DNA of 64,000 nucleotides from Rariglobus sp967755175 (GCA_967755175.1 CBRAFO010000003.1:1-64000); one strand, 5' to 3'; positions 1-10,099 are shown, numbered from the stretch's first letter. Program-made: numbers and translations. Notes: a model not told the origin generated them from the letters alone.

Positions 1-14
1 TGCAGGCGATTTTG

Positions 15-66
15 GTGGGAGCCAGCTTGCTCGCGATTCGATCCTCGCGAGCAAGCTCGCTCCCAC
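15..66. repeat. REP-like palindrome, family A
   Basis: Two 22-bp arms (15-36 and 45-66) form an inverted repeat with one mismatch around an 8-nt loop; the core is GAGCTTGCTCGCGA. A near-identical element with 23-bp perfect arms lies at 43623-43678. It sits beyond the terminator of the ATP synthase operon and has no coding potential. Copy number, palindromy and intergenic position fit a REP/REPIN element; mobilisation by the RAYT at 49386 is inference. Confidence 0.8.
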
Positions 67-72
67 GTAACC

Positions 73-98
73 ATCGCCTGCAAGCAGGCTCCTACATT
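73..98. repeat. REP-like half element, family B
   Basis: ATCGCCTGCAAGCAGGCTCC followed by TACATT. The sequence contains the short palindrome GCCTGCAAGCAGGC. Related copies occur at 47043-47066 and 63363-63390. It directly follows the family A palindrome, so the two form a composite between the operon terminator and the window edge. Confidence 0.7.
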
Positions 99-106
99 TT
101 CAGGCA

Positions 107-141
107 CAAAAAAGCGCGGTCTTTGCGGACCGCGTTTTTTG
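107..141 (-). terminator. Rho-independent terminator of the atp operon
   Basis: Read on the minus strand, a GC stem (CGCGGTC paired with GACCGCG) is followed by a run of T. It begins about 25 bp after the atpC stop codon, so it should end the ATP synthase transcript. Confidence 0.85.
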
Positions 142-164
142 CGTCATCTGACAAGAACGATGGC

Positions 165-572
165 TCAACGATGGCGGCGCTTGAGGGCCAGCTGCACGCC
201 GGCGAAACGGATGAGTTCGTAGAGGTGCTCCTGCTCGGCGGGATCGAGGTGGGCGGCTTCCTTGAGCTGCGCCTCGGCACGCTTGAGGGCTTCTTCGACG
301 GCTTTCTCGTCAATCTTTTCCTCGGTGATCGCGCGCTCGGCGAGGATCGAGATCTTGTCGCCTTCAATCTGGGCAAAACCGCCGCCGACCGCGAGGAGGT
401 GCTCCTTGCCGTCCTTGCTCACGCGCAATTCGCCGTGGGCAACTTGGGTGAGCAACGGAATGTGACCGGGCAGAATGCCGATTTCACCTTCAACCGTTGG
501 GATGACGACGGTGTCGATGGTGTCGGAATAAACCCGGGCTTCGGGGGTGACGATTTCGAGAGTGAGGGACAT
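165..572 (-). CDS. atpC: F1 ATP synthase subunit epsilon
   Basis: Epsilon links the gamma stalk to the c-ring and acts as an inhibitor in the F1 rotor at the inner face of the cytoplasmic membrane. The 135-residue length is normal for the family. The N-terminal beta-sandwich is evident (start MSLTLEIVTPEARVYS, then GEIGILPGHIPLLT), followed by a two-helix C-terminal region rich in Ala, Glu and Lys. It is the last gene of the operon, 106 bp after atpD; that gap is filled by a long hairpin (581-666). A terminator follows at 107-141. Identification is secure from both sequence and operon position. Confidence 0.95.
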   Translation of the reverse strand: MSLTLEIVTPEARVYSDTIDTVVIPTVEGEIGILPGHIPLLTQVAHGELRVSKDGKEHLLAVGGGFAQIEGDKISILAERAITEEKIDEKAVEEALKRAEAQLKEAAHLDPAEQEHLYELIRFAGVQLALKRRHR

Positions 573-580
573 GGTTCGAA

Positions 581-666
581 TCTTTCTCTTTCCTCTTAAT
601 CTTTCTCTTTCTCTGTCTTTCCGCTTTCGGCTGACGAAAGAGAAAGATTAAGAGAAAGAGGAAAGA
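581..666. repeat. Long imperfect hairpin between atpD and atpC
   Basis: A CT-rich arm (about 581-616) is nearly complementary to a GA-rich arm (about 635-666); both carry TCTTAATCTTTCTC or its complement. It fills nearly the whole atpD-atpC spacer. It has no T-tract that would make it a simple terminator, so RNA stabilisation, attenuation or a mobile palindrome are all possible. A second, sequence-unrelated hairpin occupies the atpA-atpG spacer. Confidence 0.75.
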
Positions 667-678
667 AGGCGTGCCGGA

Positions 679-2097
679 TTACTTCTTGGTCGCGGCGAGC
701 ACCTCGTCGATGCCGCCCTTCATGTAGAAATCGCCTTCGGCAACGTGATCGAGCTCGCCGGAGAGGATCATCTTGAAGCCGCGGATGGTGTCCTTGACGG
801 GCACGTATTTGCCGGGCGCGCCGGTGAACACTTCGGCAACCGTGAAGGGCTGCGAGAGGAAGCGCTGGATCTTGCGGGCGCGGTAAACGGTCTGCTTATC
901 CTCGGGGGAAAGCTCGTCGAGACCGAGAATCGCGATGATGTCCTGGAGATCCTTGTAGCGTTGGAGAACGCGCTGAACTTCGCGGGCAACGAGGTAGTGC
1001 TCTTCACCAACGATGGAGGGCTCAAGGGCCTTCGACACGGAGGCGAGCGGATCGACGGCCGGGTAAATACCGAGCTCGGCGATGGAACGCTCCAACACAA
1101 TCGTGGAGTCCAAGTGCGCGAACGTGTTGGCGGGCGCCGGGTCGGTCAAGTCGTCGGCAGGCACGTAAACGGCCTGGAAGGACGTGATAGAACCCTTCTT
1201 CGTCGAGGTGATGCGCTCCTGGAGCATGCCCATTTCGGAGGACAGCGTGGGCTGGTAACCCACCGCCGAGGGCGAGCGACCGAGCAGCGCGGACACTTCG
1301 GAACCGGCTTGGGAGAAACGGAAGATGTTGTCGACGAACAGGAGCACGTCCTGGTTCTTTTCGTCGCGGAAGTATTCCGTCATCGCGAGCGCCGAGAGGG
1401 CGACGCGCATACGGGCACCCGGGGGTTCGTTCATCTGGCCGTAAACGAGGGCGACCTTCGACTCGGCGAGGTTGTCCTGCTTGATGACGCCCGCCTCGGA
1501 CATTTCGTGGTAAAGGTCGTTACCTTCGCGGGAGCGCTCACCGACGCCGGCGAACACGGAGTAACCGCCGTGGGCTTTCGCGATGTTATTGATGAGCTCC
1601 ATGATGACGACCGTCTTACCGACGCCGGCGCCACCGAAGGCGCCGACCTTACCGCCCTTGGTGAAGGGGGCGATCAAGTCGATGACCTTGATGCCGGTCT
1701 CGAGGATGTCGGCCTTGGTGTCCTGATCGGCGAGCGCGGGGGCGGCACGGTGGATCGGATAACGCTTGGTGTGGGGAACGGCGCCTTTGCCGTCCACGGC
1801 GTCGCCGGTGACGTTGAAGATGCGGCCGAGGATGCCTTCACCGACGGGCACGGTGATCGGGCTGCCGGTATCGACCACGGCCATGCCGCGGACGAGACCT
1901 TCGGAGGACGACATGGCGATCGTGCGGGCGATGCCTTCGCCGAGGTGCTGCTGGATCTCGAGGGTCAGCTTTTCCTGCTTGCCGGAGACGGTGAAGTCCA
2001 CGGTGAGGGCCTGGTAGATCGGGGGAATCGCGTTATCCGCGAACTGGACGTCAACGACGGGGCCGATGACTTGGACGATTTTGCCGGTGTTGCTCAT
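679..2097 (-). CDS. atpD: F1 ATP synthase subunit beta
   Basis: Catalytic subunit of the F1 hexamer, which makes ATP from ADP and phosphate. The 472-residue length is standard. The Walker A P-loop GGAGVGKTV lies near residue 155, and the catalytic region GERSREGNDLYHEM is present downstream. Walker B (VLLFVDNIFRF) and the signature ALLGRSPSAVGYQPTL are intact. It starts at ATG 44 bp after atpG within the minus-strand operon. No anomaly was seen. Confidence 0.98.
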   Translation of the reverse strand: MSNTGKIVQVIGPVVDVQFADNAIPPIYQALTVDFTVSGKQEKLTLEIQQHLGEGIARTIAMSSSEGLVRGMAVVDTGSPITVPVGEGILGRIFNVTGDAVDGKGAVPHTKRYPIHRAAPALADQDTKADILETGIKVIDLIAPFTKGGKVGAFGGAGVGKTVVIMELINNIAKAHGGYSVFAGVGERSREGNDLYHEMSEAGVIKQDNLAESKVALVYGQMNEPPGARMRVALSALAMTEYFRDEKNQDVLLFVDNIFRFSQAGSEVSALLGRSPSAVGYQPTLSSEMGMLQERITSTKKGSITSFQAVYVPADDLTDPAPANTFAHLDSTIVLERSIAELGIYPAVDPLASVSKALEPSIVGEEHYLVAREVQRVLQRYKDLQDIIAILGLDELSPEDKQTVYRARKIQRFLSQPFTVAEVFTGAPGKYVPVKDTIRGFKMILSGELDHVAEGDFYMKGGIDEVLAATKK

Positions 2098-2141
2098 GAG
2101 CGAAGGGTTTGTTTTTGGAAGTTGTTAAAATTATCGCAGCT

Positions 2142-3011
2142 TTACGCGGCGAACTGGGCGGCGGCGATTTCCAGGATTTCCTGGGTGATCGCGGCCTGGC
2201 GGGCCTTGTTGTATTCGAGGCTGAGTTCGCCGACCAACTTGGTGGCGTTGTCCTTGGCGGTCTTCATCGCGACCATGCGGGCCGAGTGCTCGGAGGCTTT
2301 CGCCGAGAGAACGACCTGGTAGGCCTGACGGTTGACGTAGAAGGGCAGCAGAGCCTCCAACACCGAAGCGGCGCTGGGTTCGAAGAGCATGTCGCGGTCA
2401 TCACGCGTGGGCGTGGTGCCGGCATCGGCGTGAACGCCGGCGATGAACGAGGCGAGGCTGGCGAGCGGGAGAATCGGGCGGACGGTCGGCTCTTGAACGA
2501 GGGTGTTCTTGTAGCGCGAGTAGATGATTTCGACGGTGTCGATTTCACCGGCGAGATACTTCTGCACCATGAGTTCGACGGCGACCTTGACCTCGCCGAA
2601 AGGCACGCGGTCCTGGATCGGGAAATCGGCGACGAGGTCGCGCTTCGTGCGGGCGAGGAACTGGGCGCCCTTGCGGCCCATCGCGAAGTATTTGACCGGC
2701 GTCTTGATCTCGGTGACGAGCTTGAAGAGGTTGGCGTTGAGGGGACCGCAGAGACCCTTGTCGGTAGTGACAAGGAGGATACCGCGGACCTTCACTTCGC
2801 GCTGATCGAGGAACGGGTGGTTCAGCTCGGACACGCGGGGAGCGAGCGAGGCCAGCATGTTGGCCATGAGCTGCGTGTAGGGGCGTCCGGCGAGGGCGGC
2901 CTGCTGCGCCTTCTTCATCTTGGACGCGGCGACGAGCTCCATCGCCTTGGTGATCTGGCGGGTGTTCTTGACCGACTTGATGCGCCGGCGGATATCGCGT
3001 GTGGAAGCCAT
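2142..3011 (-). CDS. atpG: F1 ATP synthase subunit gamma
   Basis: Central rotor shaft of F1. The 289-residue protein begins MASTRDIRRRIKSVKNTRQI and ends in a long helix (ITQEILEIAAAQFAA). These are the two coiled-coil segments conserved in the family; the middle is the alpha/beta domain. It lies between atpA and atpD. The 111-bp gap from atpA holds a long inverted repeat (3017-3123), and the right arm of that repeat touches the atpA stop codon. Confidence 0.97.
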   Translation of the reverse strand: MASTRDIRRRIKSVKNTRQITKAMELVAASKMKKAQQAALAGRPYTQLMANMLASLAPRVSELNHPFLDQREVKVRGILLVTTDKGLCGPLNANLFKLVTEIKTPVKYFAMGRKGAQFLARTKRDLVADFPIQDRVPFGEVKVAVELMVQKYLAGEIDTVEIIYSRYKNTLVQEPTVRPILPLASLASFIAGVHADAGTTPTRDDRDMLFEPSAASVLEALLPFYVNRQAYQVVLSAKASEHSARMVAMKTAKDNATKLVGELSLEYNKARQAAITQEILEIAAAQFAA

Positions 3012-3016
3012 TTGGG

Positions 3017-3122
3017 AGAAGTAGCGAGTAGCGAGTGGTGGGTAGCGAGTAGTAGGACCGAAGGGTGAGTGTCGGGTAGGATCGATATGCTCGCTACCCG
3101 CTACTCACTACTCGCTACTTTT

Positions 3123-3123
<1 letters not shown>
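3017..3123. repeat. Long inverted repeat between atpA and atpG
   Basis: The left arm (about 3017-3055) and right arm (about 3089-3123) are imperfect reverse complements. Each is built from short direct repeats of GTAGCGAGTAG type. The element fills the atpA-atpG spacer and abuts the atpA stop. Its sequence differs from the atpD-atpC hairpin but its placement is the same, which suggests repeated insertion of palindromes or a structural role in the operon mRNA. Confidence 0.75.
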
Positions 3124-4649
<1,526 letters not shown>

Positions 4650-4693
4650 GTCGGGCGGGAGGGTTTGGTTTTTAGAAAGGGTGTGCTGGAAAA

Positions 4694-5089
4694 TCAGACG
4701 CTGGCGGAGAGAGCGGCGAGCTGGCCGGAGACGGACGACTCAAAGAGGTCGTCGCCAATGCGCACGCGGAGACCGGCGAGGAGGCCCGGAGTCGGCTTGG
4801 CGGTCGTGGTGACCGGACGGCCGTAACGTTTCGAGAGGCTGGCGCCGATCGAGGCCAAGGTGGTTTGGCTGACCGCGCCGGAGTGCTCGACGACGGCGAC
4901 ACCTTTGGCGACTTCGACGGCGATGAGGCGCTGGTAGGCCTTGGTGATCGCGAGGGCGCTGCCGCCGTGGGTCTTCTCCACGTAGCCGAGGACACCGGCA
5001 ACCTGCTCGTTCGAGAGGCGGCCGTCCACGAAGCTCAGCTTAAAGAGCTGGCGGGCGAGCTGCTGGATCTGGGATTTGCCGGTGGCCAT
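4694..5089 (-). CDS. atpH: F-type ATP synthase subunit delta, short form
   Basis: Stator subunit joining F1 alpha to the b subunit. The C-terminal signature GLLAGLRVRIGDDLFESSV, with the final small beta motif, matches the delta/OSCP family, and the gene lies between atpF and atpA as expected. At 131 residues it is shorter than the usual 175-185; the deficit appears to be in the N-terminal helical bundle. The start ATG is 9 bp from the atpF stop and no upstream in-frame extension exists before it, so the short length looks real. Function is assigned by context plus the C-terminal motif. Confidence 0.88.
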   Translation of the reverse strand: MATGKSQIQQLARQLFKLSFVDGRLSNEQVAGVLGYVEKTHGGSALAITKAYQRLIAVEVAKGVAVVEHSGAVSQTTLASIGASLSKRYGRPVTTTAKPTPGLLAGLRVRIGDDLFESSVSGQLAALSASV

Positions 5090-5098
5090 GGCGGGTGA

Positions 5099-5689
5099 TT
5101 AGGCGTTGGTGAGCTCGCGGGCGGCGGCTTCGTTGTAAGCGGCGCGATCGGAGTCGGTGAGTTTCTTGGCGAGGACTTGCTCGGTCGTGGCGATCACGAG
5201 GCGGGCGATGTCGGCGCGGGCTTCGTTGAGCATCTTCTTGTGCTCGAGAACGGAGGCTTCTTGAGCCTTGGCGATCAGGCCGGCGGCGCGCTCGGTGGCG
5301 GCGGCGGTTTCGCGCTCGGAGAGCTCCTTGGAAGTCTTGCGGGCTTCCTCGATGATCTTGTTGGCGGCGATCTGCGCCTCTTTGAGCTGGGCGGCAGCGG
5401 TGACCTGGGCCTGCGCGAGCTGGGCGGCGGTGGCTTCGGCGTTCTTCAGGCCGGCGTCGATCTTGGCGTTGCGCTCGTCCATGGTGGCGAGCACGGGCTT
5501 GATCGCGAAGTAGTAGAGGACAACCGCGAGGATGCTGAAGCTCAGGAGCTGCATCCCGACGTTGACGCCGTCGATACCGAACTTGGTGACGAGGTCGTGG
5601 ACGAGGCCGCCACCTTCCGCGCCGGCCTCGTGGGCAGCAGTCGCGTGTTCAACGGCGGGCGTGATTTCAGCCAGGAAAGAAGAGAACAT
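5099..5689 (-). CDS. atpF: F0 ATP synthase subunit b
   Basis: Peripheral stalk subunit: one N-terminal membrane helix followed by a long coiled coil rich in Ala, Glu, Lys and Gln. The transmembrane segment LLSFSILAVVLYYFAIKPVL lies near residue 55. It is preceded by a longer than usual N-terminal stretch (EITPAVEHATAAHEAGAEGG). The ATG at 5689 gives 196 residues; an in-frame TTG four codons upstream (5701) is the alternative start. No strong ribosome-binding site favours either. It lies between atpE and atpH. Confidence 0.93.
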   Translation of the reverse strand: MFSSFLAEITPAVEHATAAHEAGAEGGGLVHDLVTKFGIDGVNVGMQLLSFSILAVVLYYFAIKPVLATMDERNAKIDAGLKNAEATAAQLAQAQVTAAAQLKEAQIAANKIIEEARKTSKELSERETAAATERAAGLIAKAQEASVLEHKKMLNEARADIARLVIATTEQVLAKKLTDSDRAAYNEAAARELTNA

Positions 5690-5767
5690 GGTGGGAGGCA
5701 AAGCGGAGGAAAAGGGAGGGTGGCTCCGGGACCATGAGGCCGCCGGAGCCGGTAACGCTAAACGAGC

Positions 5768-5971
5768 TTACTTGGCGAGGAACAGCGCGAGGAGGCCGAG
5801 ACCTTCAGCGAGCGCCATACCGAGGATGGACTGAACGAGGATCTTGCCGGACGCGCCGGGGTTACGACCAACAGCCTCAGCGGCCTTGGTGCCGATCAGA
5901 CCGACGGCGATAGCGGCGGCGATGAGGCCGGCAGCGGAAGCGATATTACCAGTGATTTCAGCGAGGAACAT
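5768..5971 (-). CDS. atpE: F0 ATP synthase subunit c
   Basis: Proteolipid that forms the rotor ring. The 67 residues form two hydrophobic helices joined by the polar loop GRNPGA. The ion-binding carboxylate is Glu in LGMALAEGLGLLAL in the second helix. The residue after it is Gly, not the Ser/Thr typical of sodium-coupled rings, so proton coupling is the likelier reading. It starts at ATG, just after atpB. Confidence 0.96.
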   Translation of the reverse strand: MFLAEITGNIASAAGLIAAAIAVGLIGTKAAEAVGRNPGASGKILVQSILGMALAEGLGLLALFLAK

Positions 5972-6064
5972 GGTGGATGGATTTGGTGTGTTTGGATTGC
6001 GTCCGCTCGTGCCCGTTTGGTGTGGCGCGTGGGCCCGGGAAGCGGGCGGACAAATTTGGGAAAC

Positions 6065-6955
6065 TTAGTGAGCCGCCTCTTTGGCGTGGCCGTGGTCGTC
6101 GCCATGGGCGTCATCGTGCGCATGGTCGTCACCGTGGTTGCAGATAAGGCCGATATAAACGGCGGTCAGTAGGGTGAAAACGAGGCCTTGAACGAAGCCG
6201 ACGAGCAGCTCGAGGAAATAGAAGGGAGGCAGGAAGTGCATCGCGTGAAGGAGGTTTTCACCGCCAAACACGTTACCGAACAAACGCATCGAAAGCGTCA
6301 CCGGGCGGATGAAGATCGAGACGACCTCGATCAAACCAACGACCAGGAACACCAGCGAAAGGCCCCAATACATGGCGGGGTGAAGTTCCTTTTTGTCGGA
6401 CTTGTTACCGAAGAGATCCTTAATGAGCAGGCCCGGGCCGGCGTAGCGCATGACGATGATGAACCACGCTGCGAAGGAGACGATCGCGAGGGCGATGGTG
6501 CCGTTCAGCTCGGAGGTGTGCGGGCGGATCAGCGGCGTGATGACGTGGAAATGGCCGTCAACCTCGTGGCCCCAGCCGATCGTGCCGACAAACGGCAGCA
6601 GTCCGGACCAGTTGTGCAGCACGATGAAAATGAAAAGCGTGACGAGCACCGGGAAAGCCATGGGCATGGCCTTCTTGCCGACGATGGGTTCGTAGAGGTC
6701 GCGCAGCGCAGTGAGGGCGTCCTCAATGATCGCCTGGCCACGGGTTGGAACGATCTTCGGTTTGCCGACCATCCAGCGCACAACGAGGATGATCAAAATC
6801 GTGATCACCCAGCTGGTGAGAATGGAATTGGTGACGGGAACGCCGAGCACGTTCTTCAGGGACGGAGCGGCTTCGTGTCCGCCTTCAGCGGCGAACGCGG
6901 TCGCGCCAGTTGCGAGCAATAGCGTCGAAAGGGCGAAGGTTTTGACTGCGGACAT
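6065..6955 (-). CDS. atpB: F0 ATP synthase subunit a, with His/Asp-rich tail
   Basis: Subunit a forms the ion half-channels next to the c-ring. From the ATG at 6955 the protein has 296 residues and begins with a signal-like segment (MSAVKTFALSTLLLATGATA); a TTG start at 7024 would add 23 unlikely residues. Several membrane helices follow, with the conserved arginine region VTLSMRLFGNVFGGE. The last roughly 23 residues are dominated by His and Asp (HGDDHAHDDAHGDDHGHAK), unusual for this subunit and possibly metal-binding. It is the first gene of the operon. No atpI or atpZ was seen upstream. Confidence 0.95.
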   Translation of the reverse strand: MSAVKTFALSTLLLATGATAFAAEGGHEAAPSLKNVLGVPVTNSILTSWVITILIILVVRWMVGKPKIVPTRGQAIIEDALTALRDLYEPIVGKKAMPMAFPVLVTLFIFIVLHNWSGLLPFVGTIGWGHEVDGHFHVITPLIRPHTSELNGTIALAIVSFAAWFIIVMRYAGPGLLIKDLFGNKSDKKELHPAMYWGLSLVFLVVGLIEVVSIFIRPVTLSMRLFGNVFGGENLLHAMHFLPPFYFLELLVGFVQGLVFTLLTAVYIGLICNHGDDHAHDDAHGDDHGHAKEAAH

Positions 6956-7124
6956 GGGTGCGCGGAAAGGCAAGGCGTGATTGGAAAAAGACAAGACGTA
7001 GGCTGACGGTTTTGACGTCGTCAACCCCTGAAATGAGCGCAGCTAACCGGGACGAGAGTAATTAGTTCTAACGTTCGCCCGTGTGGCGTTGCTAATTCAC
7101 CCAATTAAAAATCGACGCGGTAAG

Positions 7125-7721
7125 CTACTGCTTCACGGGCTGACGACGGGCGACAAACGACTGGTGTCCCTCGGCGCGTAGCTGGAAGACCGTCGCGAGT
7201 TCGAAGGGCCAAGGTTCTTCGGGCGCGAGGCTCCAATCGGCGTGCTCAGCAACGAAACCGTGTGCCTGGGAAAAATAAGGCGCGTGATCCGTGCGAAAAC
7301 AAAAGCGCGCCCCCTCCCCCGCCCGCGTAGCAAGGTTACTCAGAAACTCGGGCTGCAGGACGCGATTTTTCCAATGCCGGCGCTTGGGCCAAGGATCGGA
7401 AAACAACAGGAAGATTTCGGCGAGACGCGTCTCTGCCGGGAGCGCTTCCAAGAAAAGGCGAACATCGGCGTGCATCCACGCGATATTCTTCAGGCCGGCG
7501 CGATCGGATTTGCGGGCGGAGCGTTCCAATCGGTCGCCGATCAGGTCGATCCCGATGCAAAAACGCTCCGGATGCGCTTGGGCGTAAGCCGTCAAAAAAT
7601 GCCCGTGGCCGCTGCCTATTTCCAAAGTGATGGGCAGCGTCGTTTGCAGCAAAGGCTCCAGTCGGGCGCGCAAGTCGGCGAGACGGGCAGTGGTGAGGGC
7701 TTGAGCGATTTCCAGCGGCAT
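7125..7721 (-). CDS. trmB: tRNA (guanine-N7)-methyltransferase
   Basis: Methylates G46 in the tRNA variable loop using S-adenosylmethionine. The SAM-binding motif LEIGSGHGHFL lies near residue 36, and the family-defining FSDPWPKRRHWKNR sits mid-protein. The length of 198 residues fits. The gene is on the minus strand, downstream of the phoR-like gene by about 115 bp, and about 170 bp ahead of the ATP synthase operon start on the same strand. Confidence 0.95.
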   Translation of the reverse strand: MPLEIAQALTTARLADLRARLEPLLQTTLPITLEIGSGHGHFLTAYAQAHPERFCIGIDLIGDRLERSARKSDRAGLKNIAWMHADVRLFLEALPAETRLAEIFLLFSDPWPKRRHWKNRVLQPEFLSNLATRAGEGARFCFRTDHAPYFSQAHGFVAEHADWSLAPEEPWPFELATVFQLRAEGHQSFVARRQPVKQ

Positions 7722-7836
7722 GAAGAGCGTGGGGGATTATGCGGTGGGGCGGGCGCGCTCAACAACGAAGATGGTCAACGTGCCCAACAGGGATGGGACG
7801 CGTTCCGTATCGTCCATCTCTCAGGCCTCCGCGAAC

Positions 7837-9159
7837 CTAGCTATTCGTGCGCAGAGGCAGGCTAAAAAAGAAGGTGGTCCCCTCGCCTTGCTTGCTCTCG
7901 ACCCACACTCGGCCGCCGTGGAGCTGCACGATGTGTTTCACGATGGAAAGCCCGAGCCCGGTGCCGCCGGTCTCACGAGAGCGACCTTTGTCCACGCGGT
8001 AGAAACGCTCGAAGAGGTGCGGAATATCCTCCGCCGGGATTCCGGGGCCGTTGTCGCGCACGGAGACAATCACCTCTCCCTGCCCGTGCAGCCGGGTCGC
8101 GAGGTGAATACGCGAACCCTTGGGCGTGTATTTGAGCGCGTTATCGAGCAGGTTTTCGACGACTTGGGTGATCTTAAGCGGATCAACGAGGAGATCTCCG
8201 TGCGTCGGATCCACCTCGATGGCCAGCTTGTGGTCGGCGCATGCGGGCCGTCCGTGATAATCGTCCACAATCGACGCCAGCAGAGCCTGAAAATCGACCG
8301 GCTCGCGTTGCAGCCCCGGATTGATCGATTCCAAACGAGAGAGCACCAGAAGGTCTTCGAGCAGCGAATTCAGCCGCTCTGTGTGGCGCTGAATGGTCTT
8401 CAGAAAACGTTCTTGGTCTTCGAGCGGGATATCGGGATGCCCGTCCACGAGGGTTTCAACGTAGCCCTTGATAACGCTGAGCGGCGTGCGCAGCTCGTGG
8501 GAGACATTCGCCACGAAATCCTTTCGCACGGCCTCCAGCTTCTTCTGCTTGGTGATGTCATGGAGCACGAAAAGCGTCCACGGCCCCCGCGAGCTGCCTT
8601 GGCTCTGAACCGTCGTGCCGGTTACCTCCAGCCACGTGGTGCGCCCGCCCTCCACGAGTTCCACCTGATGCTGCGGTTGGGCCCTGCCGAGACGAACCGA
8701 GTCCACGTAAGTCAGAAACTCCGCGCTGTGCAGAACTCGTTCAAGGCGCTGACCGATAATCTGAGTAGCCGCACGCGATGAAATCGCCTGCAATGCCTTG
8801 TTGGCCAAAAGAATGTAGTTACTCGCATCCACGATGAGCACCGCCTCCTGCAAACTGCCCAAGGTCGCCTCCAGTTGAGCCAGTTGCCCGGTCCGCTGCT
8901 GCTGCAACTGCCCCACCTCGATAATGAGCTCATTGCTCGCGATCCGGAGCTGCTCCCAAGCCGGCCCCGAAGCACCGGGCAGCTCTTCATTCAAAAGCGG
9001 CTGCTTGCGAAAAATCGCCTGCTGCAATGCCCGCACGGCGCGTCGATGGGATAAGATCCTCAAAAGCGCGGCGCCAAGAGCGATGGCCAAGGCTATGGTA
9101 ATGGCGACGAGCATGCGCGAGAGCGGCGGAGGAATGAGTGCGGAAGCACCGGGGGTCAA
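7837..9159 (-). CDS. PhoR-like sensor histidine kinase
   Basis: Membrane sensor that autophosphorylates on His and passes phosphate to the adjacent regulator. Order of parts: one N-terminal membrane helix (MLVAITIALAIALGAALL), a PAS-like domain (residues about 110-220), the H-box NVSHELRTPLSVIKGYVETL, the N-box VVENLLDNALKYTP, and G boxes DNGPGIP and GGTGLGLS. The architecture matches PhoR-type kinases. The TTG start at 9159 overlaps the regulator's TGA; the ATG at 9114 is an alternative. The phosphate signal is inferred from similarity only; no pst genes are in the window. Confidence 0.9.
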   Translation of the reverse strand: MTPGASALIPPPLSRMLVAITIALAIALGAALLRILSHRRAVRALQQAIFRKQPLLNEELPGASGPAWEQLRIASNELIIEVGQLQQQRTGQLAQLEATLGSLQEAVLIVDASNYILLANKALQAISSRAATQIIGQRLERVLHSAEFLTYVDSVRLGRAQPQHQVELVEGGRTTWLEVTGTTVQSQGSSRGPWTLFVLHDITKQKKLEAVRKDFVANVSHELRTPLSVIKGYVETLVDGHPDIPLEDQERFLKTIQRHTERLNSLLEDLLVLSRLESINPGLQREPVDFQALLASIVDDYHGRPACADHKLAIEVDPTHGDLLVDPLKITQVVENLLDNALKYTPKGSRIHLATRLHGQGEVIVSVRDNGPGIPAEDIPHLFERFYRVDKGRSRETGGTGLGLSIVKHIVQLHGGRVWVESKQGEGTTFFFSLPLRTNS

Positions 9160-9884
9160 CCGCGGTCGCCGCCGGTCACCTGAGCACGGCGTTCAGCCAT
9201 GCGATAACCGACACCGCGGATCGTCTCGATCCAATCGGCCTCGGTGCCGAGCTTCTCGCGCAACCGGCGGACGTGCGTATCGACCGTGCGCGTCTCAATC
9301 TCGGTCTCGTAATTCCACACATTGAGCAGGAGATGCTCACGGGTTTGCACCCGTCCGCGACGCTCCATGAGGAGCCGCAGCAGGTTAAACTCCGTCGCGG
9401 TCAAATCGACCGGCGCGCCATGAATCTTCACCTCGTGGCGCTCGGTATCCACGGCGATTTCACCGACTAAAAGAAACTTCTGCTCGGCCGGTTCAGCCTC
9501 CGTCAAACGCCGCAGAATCGTCTGCACACGAAGAACCAACTCCTTTGTGCTAAAAGGCTTACAAATATAATCATCCGCTCCCGTTTCGAGCCCCTGCACG
9601 CGGTCATTTTCCTCGGCCTTGGCGGTCAGGAAGATGACCGGCACCTTTTTGAGCTTCGGATCGGCCCGGATCATTCGGCAAATCTGAATGCCATTCAGAT
9701 CCGGCATCATTACATCAAGGATAACCAAATCAGGCAGGAACGAGCGAGCCGTGCCGATGCTGCTATTGGGATCGTTGAGCGTCTCGACCTCAAAACCTTT
9801 GGCCCTGAGATGATACGCGACCAACGCGGTCACGTCGGATTCATCGTCCACCACGAGGATTTTCTTGGGTTTGATCTCGGCCAT
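9156..9884 (-). CDS. PhoB-like OmpR-family response regulator
   Basis: DNA-binding regulator paired with the kinase that follows it. The receiver domain holds the acidic pair in VVDDESD, the phosphoacceptor Asp in VILDVMMPDLNG and the conserved Lys in FLTAKAEENDRV. The C-terminal winged helix has EFNLLRLLMERRGRVQTREHL and VDTHVRRLREKLG. The ATG at 9884 gives 242 residues; an in-frame GTG sits three codons earlier. Its stop overlaps the kinase start, implying coupled translation. Confidence 0.92.
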   Translation of the reverse strand: MAEIKPKKILVVDDESDVTALVAYHLRAKGFEVETLNDPNSSIGTARSFLPDLVILDVMMPDLNGIQICRMIRADPKLKKVPVIFLTAKAEENDRVQGLETGADDYICKPFSTKELVLRVQTILRRLTEAEPAEQKFLLVGEIAVDTERHEVKIHGAPVDLTATEFNLLRLLMERRGRVQTREHLLLNVWNYETEIETRTVDTHVRRLREKLGTEADWIETIRGVGYRMAERRAQVTGGDRG

Positions 9885-9980
9885 AGGCGGCACGTTAGCG
9901 GATGCCCACGGCGGCTCCTAGTGAAATTCCTGCGTGTTTCACAAATGTTACAACGGAGCCGTGCAGGCACTCCCTCCTCC

Positions 9981-10099
9981 GTAGGGTCGGCCCTTGTGGC
10001 CGGACCCTCCGGAACCCTCGGCACCCGCTCGCGGCGCCAACCACATGCTCCTACGCACACAAACAACCGAACCGGTCCGGCCACAAGGGCCGACCCTAC
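9981..10099. repeat. Paired REP palindrome (REPIN-like), family E
   Basis: Two perfect 26-bp inverted arms (9981-10006 and 10074-10099) with core GGTCGGCCCTTGTGGCCGGA enclose a 67-bp spacer. This is the arrangement of a REP doublet. The right arm overlaps the end of mnmG: bases 10096-10098 on the minus strand are its TAG stop codon. Confidence 0.85.

Noticed and set aside
745..2322. Long plus-strand frames opposite the atp genes
   Set aside because: Shadow frames of atpD, atpG and atpA with biased composition; the minus-strand genes are unambiguous.
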